This document shows, in pieces, positions 24,501-35,596 of a stretch of 64,000 nucleotides of DNA; position 1 is the first letter of the stretch, and the number at the start of each line of letters is the position of its first letter. A model generated the notes under the pieces. It had not been told where the DNA came from, made no database searches, and worked only from the letters and a program-made list of their open reading frames with translations. The position numbers and the translations under genes were made by a program. This DNA is from Budorcas taxicolor (lineage: Eukaryota > Chordata > Mammalia > Artiodactyla > Bovidae): contig NC_068910.1 in assembly GCF_023091745.1 (NCBI RefSeq), forward strand, positions 43,697,272 through 43,761,271, read 5' to 3'.

Positions 24501-27500
24501 AGAATTAGACTCTTAGAATCTCAAAAGAATTATAGAAACACCATACAGGTGTGCTTTAAATGAGTGAAGACAAACAAGAACAAGTAATGAGAGAAAAAAA
24601 CAGATGCCATCGCTAATTGGGTTCAAGGCTAGGAGAATGGATGGACAACAAGCACAGGGAAGGAGGTGATCAATAGAGAGGCTTGCCCAGAGCATGGACT
24701 GTCGGTTGATGTGTGTTCTTGGCCATTTGGGATTTATAGGTAAAGAAAAAGCTGACAGATCAGCAAGAGAAGGCACGAAGCAATCTGAAGACTGACCAGG
24801 TCATTTAATTCCTGGAAAAACGAATCAGTGGCTGTTGGTCACCTTTACTTACTGGTGTGAAAAATAAAACCACAGGATGGACCACAGCAATCGGTGAGCA
24901 GACAAAACTTTAAATCAGAAAGGCAGGGTGGGGGTCCACGGTATGTGCAGCAAAAGTGGTTAGATGTGTAATGACTTGAATATCCTTTGAGATCTGAGAT
25001 TTTAGCATGATGCTCTATTGGGTGTGAATACTGTTCTCATTAGTTTTATTGCAGTCTAGACAAAAATGTTAGGACTTTGGGAGTTCCCTGGCGGTACAGT
25101 GGTTAGGACTCTGCTCTTCCATTTCTGTGGGCCCAGCTTTAATCCCTGGTCAGGAAACGATCCCTCAAGCCATGCCATGCAGCCAGAAACAAAAAAAGAG
25201 GCTGATTTAATAAGAATGAGCAAAACATTGGTTAAAAAATGCAGGCAAGGGCTTCCCTGGTGGTCCAGTGGTTAAGAATCTGCCTTGCAATGCAATGGAC
25301 ACAGGTTCCTGGTCGGGGAAGAGCCCACATGCGGCAGAGCAACTAAGCCCATGCGCCACAACTACTGAGCTGCAACTAGAGCCCATGCTTTGCAAGGAGA
25401 AGCCACCGCGATGGGAAACTCGCCACCATAACAAAGAGAAGCCCTCACTCTGCGCAGCAGGAAAAGCCCACGTGCAGCGACAAAGACCCACCACAGCCGA
25501 AAACTAAAAGTAAACAAACAAATCTTAAAAAAAATGCAGGCAATAAGTCTAGAAGTATTCTAAAAGTTCATTTACTTTGCAGTTGGCCGGATTGAATCAC
25601 GATTTTCAGGCTGACTTGTGCCTTTGTGTGGACTGGAGGAAAGCACCGCTCCTTTGCTGGGTGCAGTCCTGCCAGGGCCCACACCTCAGCAGAGAGAATA
25701 TGGGCTGCTCTGTAACAGAGCTACCTGCACATGGGCAGCCCTGGCTGCTTGACTGTTAGATAGGAACACTCACAACTTTTGAAGACCAAAGATTGTAAAT
25801 AAATGTTTAAAAATTTTGGGAGGGAGGCTATTTTTGTTAAAAGCATTACGCAAATTAAAAACAGTTTGATGTAAAAGAAAAAACAGATGCCTTATTTTTT
25901 TAAAAGGCCATCTGTATTTGTAAAACAGTCAACTTGAATTTGCAGACGTAAACAATACAATCAATGGGTAGGTTAAACTAGCAGGTTAGATCCAACTGAA
26001 GAGAAAATTACTCAGCTGGAAGGTACATCTGAAGATTACCCAGATATGCAGCAAAGATAAAGACGTGAAAAATGTGGAAGAAAATGAGAGAGACACAGCA
26101 GGTGAATAAGAAACTCAGACGCTACCAGGCATTCAAAAGGGAGGATGCAAGAGGCACAGCATTTCAAGAACTTTTCAGAATGGATTAAACAGGTTAATCT
26201 TCAGATTCAGCAAACACACTGAATCCCGAGAAATAAAACTAAACCTACACACCTCGATTCATCACAGTGAAACTAGAGAACATCGAAGGTAAAGAGAAGA
26301 TGCTGAGAACAGTAAGAAAAAAAAATAGGTGACCTGCAAAGGGGTGACCTTCAGACTGACCGGAGAAGCACTGCCCCCTCCGGGTGGAGCTGATCACATA
26401 CACCCTTACAGTCCATCAAAGACTCCCCAGGCCGCCACTGAAACTACCACCTACCTCCCATTCCCTGCCTCCCCAACCAAATACAGTTTGTCAAGTCTGG
26501 CTGGGGCTCCAGACCCACCTGTCAGTGGCTGCAGCTGGACCAGGGCACAGCCAGAGCCCGTGGCAACCACACGGAAGTGGCTAAGGGTCCTCTTGACACC
26601 TTCCATGATGTCCTTTCGTGATGGGGACCGCACTGGAACAACCTGTGGTGTCAGCCCCCAAGGGTGAACAAGCTTCACACATACATGGGAGCTGCCCCCA
26701 AACCCTACCTGTTCCCACCAGACCCAGGACAAGGGCCACAGTATAGGCAGTGGTCACTCACCTGTTTTAGGGGAATGAAGGGCCAGCCACCCCATATCTA
26801 TACCCTTCACTCTTCTTGAGGGGTATGTCTGAGGGTCCCCTCTTCCCCACCCAGGCCCTGACTCACGAGATTGACCCCATCAATGTGTTCCAGTTTCAGA
26901 GCTGCTTGGATCTTCCCTTCAGAAGTAACTGGGATCCCATCAGTGACAGCACTGAGAAAGAGGCAGGAGGACGTCACAGAGTTGTTTGCTGGGACCTCCC
27001 CGCTGCCCTGGAGCTTCCCAGCCCTTCTCACCAGTACGTGGCTGTGGGTCTCCTGGCTCTCTGTGAGTGAGCGAAGAACTTCTGGAGGCGGCTTGCTGTC
27101 TGGGGACAACTGGAGAGGAGCACAAGCCCCGAGGCCTCCCTGGAGAAAGACAAATCATAGAAGTTAAAATCCCCTGGGATCACCCGCAAAAAGAGGAGAC
27201 CCTGAGGAAGAAACACGGACCCGCTGAAGGCCGAGGAGTAACATCTGGACTACAACACAGACCTCCTCCTGAGAAACAAGTAAGTCTTCCCCGTGTTTGA
27301 TAATAAGAGTACATAGCTTAAACATGTTTCTCATTTTGCTCTGGCTCCCAGGGAGCTCAGAGCCAAACATCATAACAATTACTACCAACTGCTGACTGTC
27401 TACCAGTAGGCACTCTACTAGGAATTTCATATATATTAGCTATTAAATGGGCTTCCCTGGTGGCTCAGATGGTAAAGAATCTGCCTGTAATGTCAGAGAT

Positions 27501-29670
27501 CTGGGTTTGATTCCTGGGTTGGGAAGATCCCTTGGAGAAGGGAATGGCTCAATTCCCCACAAACAAGCTTATGAGTTTGTGGAACTGCAGAAACATCTCA
27601 TCTCAAGCGCCATCTCTAACGATGGCTATTAGAGGAAAGAGTATCACAGATCAGTTAACAATGCCGGCTATGAATACTGGACTGGAGAAGTGACTATACA
27701 CTGAGCACAAATGTTATGAGTTCTGTTTTATGGTTAAAGAAACTAAGGCTCAGTGACACCTAAGATCAGTTTGTACATAAGGATTTGAACCCAGATCTGT
27801 CCACTTCCTCCTCTTTTTCTTTGTTTCCTACCTCTGTGATCCCAAAGCAGCCAGTGGAAAATGTCTGTTTATTCCTAAGTGGCTCTGCCCCCATCCCAAA
27901 TAGATGCTTATCTTCCTACCTTTCTATCACTTCCACCACTTACTTCCCAGATGCTCGGACAACCTGGAGCTCCTGCTCCCCAAGCCCCAGGGACCGGCTC
28001 AGTTCTGGCAGCACTGACAACAACGTCAGCTCTCCTGGTTTTCCTAGGTGAAAAAAAAAAGGAAGAGTACAAGTTGCTCTCAGAGGCAACATCCCTTCTC
28101 TTTGATACTGTCTGCTCTCAGACACATCAAAACCCCTTTTACTGCATCTCTTTTCCCTGCCCATACCTGTCACTGGCAGACCCTGTGGCTTGTTCAGTGT
28201 CACCAGAGGTCCTGAAACATGTAATACATAAGCATCAGCAACAGCAAAAGCAATTTACAAAGACTTTCTCAATTCATATTATGTGGTCCCAGTACAACTC
28301 TCATACAGGAGTTATCAACCACGCCCTAAAATGAACTTCTTTCTGAACCTTGTATATGCTCAGCTTGCTGCCTCAACCTCAGGACCTTTGCACTTGTTGC
28401 TTTCCATGTCTCAGATTTTCACGTGGCTTGCTCCTTATATCATCATGGCTCAAATGTGATTGTCACAAAGAGGCCTGGGTCTCCAATCTGATGTCTGCTC
28501 CTTTCTTGCAGGTCCTTACCACCGCTGTTTTATTAACAGTACTGATCACTAGTAAGTTTTTTTTTTCATTTATATTCTGGTTAATCATTTTCTCCCACTG
28601 AAAGGTTGGCTCCCTGAAGGCAGGAACCATATTTATTTTGTTCAGCACCGGACAGCCCTGTTCTAGAGCAGTGCCTGGAACACAGCCTGTGCTCAATAAA
28701 TAGCTGAGAAAATTCATAAGTCACTTGAGACTGAGGCACAGAGACATTGTTATTTTCCTAAAGCCACACAGCAAGCTGATCACAGAGCTAGATATGACTC
28801 CAAAGCCCGTTTTGTCCCCCAATACATTAACACTTTACTGAGAGCCTACTAGTGCAAAGCTCTCTGGTTATTTACACTCTCCCTCCCCACAGCTGCATCC
28901 CATGATGCTGAGGCAGAGACAGTACCAGTACGTGGCTGGTCCCACGTGGTACGTGGTTAGTACGTGGCTAGCTGGTCCCACGTAGCCGTGAGGTTCGTGA
29001 GTGGGAGAACCAGGATTTGACCCCACAGGTTTTAGTACTGTACCGAACCAGATCCTCAGAAGGCTCGGGTTAAGACTCCTCCCCTTCCAGGTCTCTCGGC
29101 ACCTGTCCCTCCCACCCCTCACCTTTACGGTCCACCACAGCCGCCCTTAATACATCGACCAGTTCTTCGCGACTGAAAGTCCCCGGTCTCAGCAGTCCTG
29201 GGAAAGACTGGTCACCCGGGGGATCCGACGGTTTGCTGGCGCCTCGACGTTGCAGCTGATGCCTGGGAAAGGTTAGGTAAACAGAGGAATCACTGCTTCC
29301 GGAGGTGCCGCCCACTCTTATCTCCACACACATCTTCCCAAACCCTGCGGCTTCTTATGAATGCTTCAGGAAGTCTGGATTCAGCTTCCCGAAATCTCAG
29401 GTTCTATTGGCCCCAATGTACAGAAAAGAGAACTGAGGCTCAGAGAGGTCTACGACTAGTTTAGGGGCACACAGCAGAGATGAATTAGAACCCATATCTA
29501 GATCTCTACCCTCCCCCAGCCCCAGTCTCCTCCCTTCTACACAAAGCGGGGCGGAGGTTGTGTAATCACCGGGCCTTGGTGCCAAAGCCTGCGGCTGTGG
29601 GCGTTGCACGGATCCCCAGACCCTGCCGCCAGCCACCCCACGCCTGACCCAAAACCCGACAGCCACCCAT
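21556..29670 (-). CDS. RPUSD3: RPUSD3, mitochondrial RNA pseudouridine synthase D3
   Basis: RluA-family pseudouridine synthase-like protein; human RPUSD3 acts on mitochondrial RNA and supports mitochondrial translation (established knowledge). Complete on the minus strand in nine exons: 29670-29570, 29262-29123, 28211-28167, 28043-27944, 27139-27032, 26951-26867, 26642-26519, 22943-22804 and 21747-21556. All junctions are GT-AG and in phase, giving about 344 residues against about 351 in human. The first 40 or so residues are basic and lack acidic residues, as expected of a mitochondrial presequence. Core segments seen: [50 protein letters not shown] and [15 protein letters not shown]. The start is the ATG at 29668-29670; the upstream in-frame human-type Met codon is AAG here, and no other in-frame ATG is seen. 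Where RluA enzymes carry HRLD, this protein has VRASGKEASG, without the aspartate. Intron 7 (22944-26518) is swollen by SINEs. Confidence 0.94.
21914..22190 (-). mobile_element. Bov-A2 SINE (dimer)
   Basis: Two related halves, each with GTCGTGTCYGACTCTNNGC-like words and ending CCTTCTCCAGTR. The 10-bp target duplication tagaccagct lies at 21904-21913 and 22191-22200. It sits in RPUSD3 intron 8, in the same direction as the gene. Confidence 0.92.
23340..23625 (-). mobile_element. CHR-1 SINE, antisense
   Basis: GGCTGCACTGGGTCTTCATT, CTCTAGTTGTGGAGAGTGGG, TCAGGAGCTGCGGCATGCAG, CCTTAGTTGTGGCTGGTGGG. The tRNA-like head is missing at the right end. RPUSD3 intron 7. Confidence 0.85.
25079..25200 (+). 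mobile_element. CHR-type SINE
   Basis: GGAGTTCCCTGGCGGTACAG head, CCCTGGTCAGGAAACGATCC middle, short A-rich tail. RPUSD3 intron 7. Confidence 0.8.
25249..25528 (+). mobile_element. CHR-1 SINE, full length
   Basis: GGCTTCCCTGGTGGTCCAGT head through GACCCACCACAGCCGAAAAC and an A-rich tail. The 15-base target duplication aaaaaatgcaggcaa lies at 25234-25248 and 25529-25543. RPUSD3 intron 7. Confidence 0.92.
27449..27555 (+). mobile_element. Bov-tA SINE, truncated
   Basis: GGCTTCCCTGGTGGCTCAGA head, GATTCCTGGGTTGGGAAGAT core; it stops before the usual tail. RPUSD3 intron 4. Confidence 0.85.
28915..28990. repeat. Local GTACGTGG/CCCACGT tandem in RPUSD3 intron 2
   Basis: About 75 bases carry four TACGTGG words, three CCCACGT words and a CACGTG-containing G-box, made by duplication of a GTACGTGGCTGGTCCCACGT-like unit. 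Its CpGs stand out from the flanks. Confidence 0.55.
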
Positions 29671-29697
29671 CTGCGGAGCGAAGACAGTGCGCTTGTG

Positions 29698-29744
29698 TCC
29701 GGAAGGACTGCCCCGGGATCTCCCACAGCACGCTGATTGGTCAG
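29698..29744 (-). promoter_or_regulatory. RPUSD3 core promoter with CCAAT box and ETS-like site
   Basis: On the minus strand an inverted CCAAT motif of NF-Y type (GACCAATCAGCG, 29731-29742) lies about 60-75 bases before the start codon. A CTTCCGG ETS-like site follows near 29698-29707. Local CpG density is raised across 29560-29740 and there is no TATA box, which fits a housekeeping mitochondrial gene. Binding is inferred from the motifs only. Confidence 0.55.
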
Positions 29745-30724
29745 ATTGACTGTCAATCGGAATAGCTAGGCACCGAGTGGTGAGAAAGCGGAGCTTTGCT
29801 TTTAACCGGGAAGGAAATGCAGAAGTTCACGAACTGTGACTTTGAGGAAACCGAAGCACAGAGCCGAGCAGGTATTTACTGCAGGTCAGAGGACCGGTCT
29901 TAGGACAAAGCCAGGTTTTCTGCTCCTCATTGCAATTCTTCGGAGTCTTTTGACTTAAAAAAAAAAAACCGCCACTGTGCACAATTTTGTAAGGCAAACT
30001 GGAAAAAACAAAATCCGCACTCGTTTGTTCAGACTGAAGCATACAGCCTGGTGCATAATCCAAAAGGGGAAAAAAAAAAAAAGGCCAAAGGCAGAAACAG
30101 GTTCACTACAGCATTATTTATAAAGGTAGAAATAAATCTCGAAACTGTAAACAAATTGTCCTGTGATTAGATGCATAAGGACATAAATTCACCCATTCAA
30201 CATTTTTTGAATGCTAACTCTATGCTATGTCTTGGCATCTGTGAACTGGAAACAGATTAACAAAGAGGCAACTAAGATCCCTCATGCCAGGTTACGCAGC
30301 CAAAACAACAACAAAAAAATTAAGCCAAAATATAAAAGACTATGATTCATTAAAAAAATTAAATAATAAAAATAAGTAGAAGTAAAAGATTTTAAAAGAC
30401 TGATTTCTGATTTTAGTTACATGACCTTTTGGGAAAGTCAGTGGTTGACAATGACAAGGGCTGGAGTGGGTGAGGGAATGAGAATCTACTAAAAATGGGC
30501 ATAAGGGAACTTTTTGGTATACAATGATTACATATCTGTATGAATCTGCCAAAAACTTACTGAACTAAATACCTTAAAAGGGTAGATTTTATTGTATGTA
30601 AATTATACCTCAAGAAACTTAATTTTTTTAATTCAAAGATTTAAGTAGTCAATTTTTAAAAATAATTTTTAAGTTAGTATGTTGTATTTTCATTTTTATT
30701 CAGTTCAAGAAGTTTTCTTTTTTT

Positions 30725-30840
30725 TTTTTCCTTTGGCACTACCACATGAAGGATCTTAGTTCCCTGAGTGGGGATCAAACACACCCCACTGCAGTGGAAG
30801 TGTGGACTCTTTTAACCACTGGATTGCTGGGGAAGTTCCT
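30725..30840 (-). mobile_element. CHR-type SINE, antisense
   Basis: T-rich start, GATCTTAGTTCCCTGAGTGG, ending CCACTGGATTGCTGGGGAAG. Confidence 0.8.
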
Positions 30841-32132
30841 AAACAGTCAATTTTTAAATAAATCTGCACAAATTCAGACAAGACTGGCAAGAAATTTGGC
30901 AAGGATGCAAGTGATTTTATCATGTTTGGGGCTCAGACATGAGTGTGCTGTGTCAAAAGGCCCCACAGTATTTTAGAACCTCTTTTCTGAAAGATCTCCT
31001 GTGCATTCATAATTTGCAGCCTGAATAAAGACGGAGGGACAGGACACAACCTACTTTGCCAACAGCAGCCCTCTCCTCCACTGGCCCCGCTTGGCCCCAG
31101 GAAGGGCCATTCTCTGACTTGGACTGGCCCCTGGCCTGCTTGAGGCTTGAGCTCCCTCCACACGCCCCAGCCTCATCAAAGTCTGCCCTCTACTGTTCAC
31201 TGCCTAAAACTGAAGTGACTGTTAATCTCCAAGCTTCCAGAAGGAAAGAAAGAAACCTAGTTTTCTCTCGGCTGAGAGGGCTCAGTGCAAAGAAACAATG
31301 ATCAGCCATTTAAGACTCACATGTGAAACTCAGATTGTCAGGAGGAAGGTAAGTTGGGACAAATTCCAAACTTTAGCCACCCCCAGCCCAACTCAGTTTA
31401 TGACTAACTGCACAAGAAGAGCTGGGAGGCCACAGCCTCAGCAACAGTCGAAAGGGAATAGTTTCTGTGCTGATGTAAACATCATGCCTCATGCCAAAGG
31501 CCCACCCCGATGGACCCAGGACAGCATTGAGCCAGCCCTCCTACCATAAATGCAAGAGCAGGAAAGTCCAGAATAAAAATGTTCTTTGCTAGCTCTGGCA
31601 GCTTCTTACCTACACATGGCTGCAAGGTGTGGGTTGGCTGCAGGGAATGGGTCAGCTGCCAGAAATAACCCTTTACACTTTAACTTTGGTAACATAGGCC
31701 TTTGTCTTAGTATTTAATAAACCCAGGTAGGCCTTATAGTTAGTCAGAAATGACATGTATTTGAATCTGAGAGGCACAGACTAAAGCACGTTCACCTACA
31801 AACCTAGTCTTTCATGCTTATCTTGTTTGAGTTGCCCAATACTGAAAAATGCGAGCTTACACTAAGAAACTAATACTTTGTGGCTACCCCAGAGTGCATT
31901 TTGAAATCCTAAGACTGAGTGTTCTGAACACGAAAGAAAACTGTCTAACAAGGTAGGGAAGGCTTTGATGGAGAGTTGCATTGCAGCTTGACTAGTCCTG
32001 TCCCACTTAGACACTTAAAAGATTGTAATAAAATGTAACATTGAGAAATTAGAAGAGTGCCTTCATCCTACCCTCCCAATCAAAGCCCTTCTCTTTTTAA
32101 ATTTTTTTTAAAACTTGAAGTATAGTTGATTT

Positions 32133-32332
32133 CCAGGTGGCTCAGGGGTAAAGAATCTGGTTGCCAATGCAGGAGACATGGGTTCTATCCCTGAGTGGGA
32201 AAGATCTCCTGGAGCAGGAAATGGCCACCCACTCCCGTATTCACACCTGGAAAATTCCATGGACAGAGGAGCCTGGGGGCCCTCTGGGGCCCACAGGGTC
32301 ACGAAGATTTGGACACGATTGAGCACAAGCAC
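32133..32332 (+). mobile_element. Bov-tA SINE nested in L1
   Basis: CCAGGTGGCTCAGGGGTAAA head and GGACACGATTGAGCACAAGC tail. The 11-bp duplication atagttgattt lies at 32122-32132 and 32333-32343. Confidence 0.92.
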
Positions 32333-32587
32333 ATAGTTGATTTACAGTGTTGTGTTAGATTCTGCTATACAGCAAAGTTATTCAATTATATATATTTTGA
32401 AGAATACATATCTAATATATATATCAGATTCTTTTCCATTATATGTTATTACAAGATATTAAATATAGTTCCCTGTGCCGTAGGACCTTGTCATTTATCT
32501 ATTTTATATATCTGTATATATGTATCTGTTAATCCCAAACTTTGCATTTATCCCTTCCCGCCTTTACCCTAACCATAAATGTGTTTT

Positions 32588-32894
32588 CTTTTTCTTTTTT
32601 AAAATTTCATTTATTTATTTTTGGTGACACTGGGTCTTTGTTGCTGTGTGCTGTCTTTCTCTAGTTGCCGTGCAAGGTATTCTAACTGTGATGGCTTCCC
32701 TTGTTGCAGGGCACAGGCTGTAGGGTACTCTGTCTCAGTAGTTTCAGCTTTTGGTCTCTAGAGGGGCTAGCTCAGTAGTTGTGGCACAGGGGCTTAGTTG
32801 CCCCTAGCCTGTGGAATCTTCCTGAACCAGATTCCAGCCCATGTCCCCTGCATTGGCAGGCAGATTCTTAACCACTGGATCACCAGGAAAGTCC
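32588..32894 (-). mobile_element. CHR-1 SINE nested in L1
   Basis: Reverse CHR-1 ending CCACTGGATCACCAGGAAAG. Target duplication ataaatgtgtttt (32575-32587) and ataagtgtgtttt (32895-32907), one mismatch. Confidence 0.9.
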
Positions 32895-33298
32895 ATAAGT
32901 GTGTTTTCCATGCCTATAGATCTGTTTCTGTTTTGTAAATAAGTTCATTTATATTATGTTTTTAGATTTCACAGATAAATGATATCATAATATTTGTTTT
33001 TCTCTGTCTGACTTACTTCACTTAGTATGGTAATCTCTAGGTCCGTCCATGTGGCTACAAATGGCATTATTTCATTCTTTTTTATGGCCGAGTAGTATTC
33101 CATTTTATGTGTATACTTCATCTTTATCCATTCATCTACTGATAGTTACTTAGGTTGCTTCCATCCCTTGGCTATTGTAAACAGTGCTGTTATGAGCATA
33201 GGGGTACGTGTATCTTTTCAAATTTTCTATCTTTTCCAGATGTATGCCCAAGTGGGATTGCTGGATGATATGGTAACTTTATTTTTAGTTTTTTACAG

Positions 33299-33572
33299 TG
33301 AAGTGAAGTGAAAGTTACTCAGTCATGTCCAACTTTTTGCGACCCCATGAACTATACAGTCTATGGAATTCTCCAAGCCAGAATACTGGAGTGGGTAGCC
33401 TTTGCCTTCTCCAGGGGATCTTCCCAATCCAGAGATCGAACCCAGGACTCTTGCATTGCAGGCGGATTCTTTACCAGCTGAGCCACAAGGGAAGCCCAAG
33501 AATACTGGAGTGGGGAGCCTATCCCTTCTCCAGCAGATCTTCCTGACCCAGGAATCGAACCCTGGGAATCCC
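33299..33572 (-). mobile_element. Bov-A2 SINE nested in L1
   Basis: GTGAAGTGAAAGTTACTCAG start with TCCAACTTTTTGCGACCCC. CCTTCTCCAGSRGATCTTCC-type words occur twice, showing the duplicated half. No clear target duplication was found. Confidence 0.88.
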
Positions 33573-34045
33573 TTAGTAAGAAAACCTCCATGCTGTTCTC
33601 CATAATGGCTGCACAATTTACATTCCCACCAACATTGTAGGTGTTTTTCTCCATACTCTCTCCAGCATTTATATTTGTAAACTGTTTGATGATGGCTATT
33701 CTGACTGGTGTGAGGTGATACCTCATTGTAGTTTTGATTTGCATTTCTCTAATAGTTAGCGATGTTGAGGATCTTTTCATGTGCCTATTTGCCATATGTA
33801 TGTCTTCTTTGGAGAAATGTTTGTTTAGATCTTCTCAGTTTTTGATTTTTTTTTTATGTTGAACTGTATAAACTGTTTGTATATTTTGGAGATTAAGCCT
33901 TTGTTGGCCTCATTGTTTGCAAATACTTTCTCCCATTCCAGAGGTTGTCTTTTCATTTTGTTTATTGTTTCTTTTGCTGTGCAAAAGCTTTTGAGTTTAA
34001 TTAGGTCCCATTTGTTTATTTTTGCTTTTATTTTCGTTACTCTAG

Positions 34046-34509
34046 TGTTATGCCCAAGTCTCGAAATCTCCCAATGACCACCAGGGAGCCGGTATCTGAT
34101 GCAAAAGCAAGAGAGTTTTTATTACCAACCTCGAGCTAGGGCTCCCACCGTTATCGACGCAGCGGTTAAGGAGAGGAGCCCCGAGTTTTGGGTTACACTG
34201 CTTATATAGGGAATATTCAGGTGAAAGGGTAACAAAGGGGGTGTTCAGGCTGAAGTACTACTGATTGGTTACCCTCTTCTATAGGGTTGTGTGTGGATTT
34301 CTGATTGTTTTTTTTTACTTCCACGGTAGATCATTACTTCCAAGGTAAATCACAAATTCTTGAACTTAAAGTCAGGAGGTTTAACCTAAGGGCTGATTGG
34401 CTCATGCACAGTGGGGCAAGTTTAGGCAATATCCAAAGTCTAAGTCTGTTTGCCCAGTACCTTTGCAAAATGGAGTTCTTTTACAAGATGGAGTAGCTCA
34501 GGCTCTTCA
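34046..34509 (-). mobile_element. Solo ERV LTR (class I-like) nested in L1
   Basis: A 464-base unit bounded by TG...CA and flanked by ctag (34042-34045 and 34510-34513), a 4-bp target duplication. Read on the minus strand it has a TATATAAG box and then AATAAA about 100 bases later, in LTR order U3-R-U5. No internal retroviral genes are present, so it is a solo LTR. L1 sequence resumes on both sides. Confidence 0.85.
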
Positions 34510-35219
34510 CTAGGAGATGGATCCAAAGAAAATATTGCTGTGTTTTATGTCAAGGAGTGTTCTGCCTATGTTCTCCTCTAGAAGTTTTATAATGTCCAGT
34601 CTTATATTTAGGTCTTTAATCCATTTTGAGTTGACTTTTGGGTATAGTATTAGAGCATGCTCGAATTTTGTTCTTTTACATGGAGCTGTCTAGTTTTCCT
34701 AACACCACTTACTGAAGACACTGTCTTTTCTCCATTTATATTCTTACTTCCTTTGTTAAAGATTAATTGACTGTAGGTGTGCAGGTTTATTTCTGGGCTT
34801 TTTATTCTGTTCTGTTGATCCCTATGTCTGTTTTTGTGCCAGTGCTGTGCTGTTTTGATTTCTGTAGCTTTGTAGCATTGTCTGAAGTCTGGGAGGGTTA
34901 TGCCTCCAGCTTTATTCTTTTATTGCTTTGGCAATTCTAGGTCTTTTGTTGTTCCCAATCAAAGCCCTTCTGGTAGGCAAATTTGTTTGGAAACTGTCAC
35001 TTACCATCTTGGTTATACAGTCTACTTAACTTTAGTACTAGTTTCAGAATTAACTGCAATTTTGTTTTTGTTTTTTTGTGGGAAAAGTGCTGTTTCCTAA
35101 TCCACATTATGGAGAATGATTTGACAACAGAGTTCTCTCTTCCCTTAGACCTTTCCAGATAGAACCCTACTCTCACCTTGCAAAGAACAGAAGCACAGAA
35201 AATGTATCAGCATATATAG

Positions 35220-35225
35220 TTTATT
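35220..35225 (-). promoter_or_regulatory. AATAAA polyadenylation signal of CIDEC
   Basis: TTTATT on the plus strand gives AATAAA on the minus strand about 370 bases past the CIDEC stop, in non-repeat sequence. The 35160-35600 stretch is therefore the likely 3' UTR. Confidence 0.55.
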
Positions 35226-35596
35226 GTGACCTCTCTAATATCTTACACAAGTGGGTTCACTGTTCATTTGGGATGGGAGGCCGGGAGGCAGGCAGTGTAA
35301 TGAAAGTGTAGCACGTGAAGATAGCTTGCTGAGCGGCAGCCTTCCTGCCATTGCCCGCTGGTGACTAGTCTTAGTCCGCTAAGCTACCTGGGGCAGGAAG
35401 GAGCCAGGCCAGGCCAAGAGCCCTCCCTTCTCTTTTGGCTGGCCCAGCCCAGGTTTCAGGCCCTTCCCCCCACTTCCTCATTCATGGTCCCATAGAGCTG
35501 AGGGAGATGTGGGAAGGTAAGAAGCTCACTAGCTGCCAGGCTTGTGGGTGCTACCGGCTGAGCATGGGGTCCCCAGTCTGGTCCTTGGCTGGGCTT

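Larger units (their letters stand above)
32093..34953 (-). mobile_element. Antisense L1 insertion with four nested elements
   Basis: The 18-bp word cccaatcaaagcccttct lies at 32075-32092 and again at 34954-34971. T-rich sequence at the left end is the L1 poly-A read backwards, so this is one 5'-truncated L1 on the minus strand. Its body matches reversed L1 3' UTR and ORF2 end sequence (cagttgatttacagtgttg-like, tttatggccgagtagtattc, aacaccacttactgaagaca). Nested inside are a Bov-tA (32133-32332), a CHR-1 (32588-32894), a Bov-A2 (33299-33572) and an ERV LTR (34046-34509). Confidence 0.9.
29745..35160. other. RPUSD3-CIDEC intergenic stretch
   Basis: No gene seen. 30270-30315 is a CHR tail, 30725-30840 an antisense CHR SINE and 30588-30625 an old L1-type tail. 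31000-32070 is unique sequence with nothing recognised, and 32075-34971 is a nested L1/SINE/LTR block. Confidence 0.6.

Noticed and set aside
33361..33795. 144-codon minus-strand frame with L1-like residues
   Set aside because: It is a remnant of the L1 ORF2 end fused by chance to a Bov-A2 insertion; not a gene.
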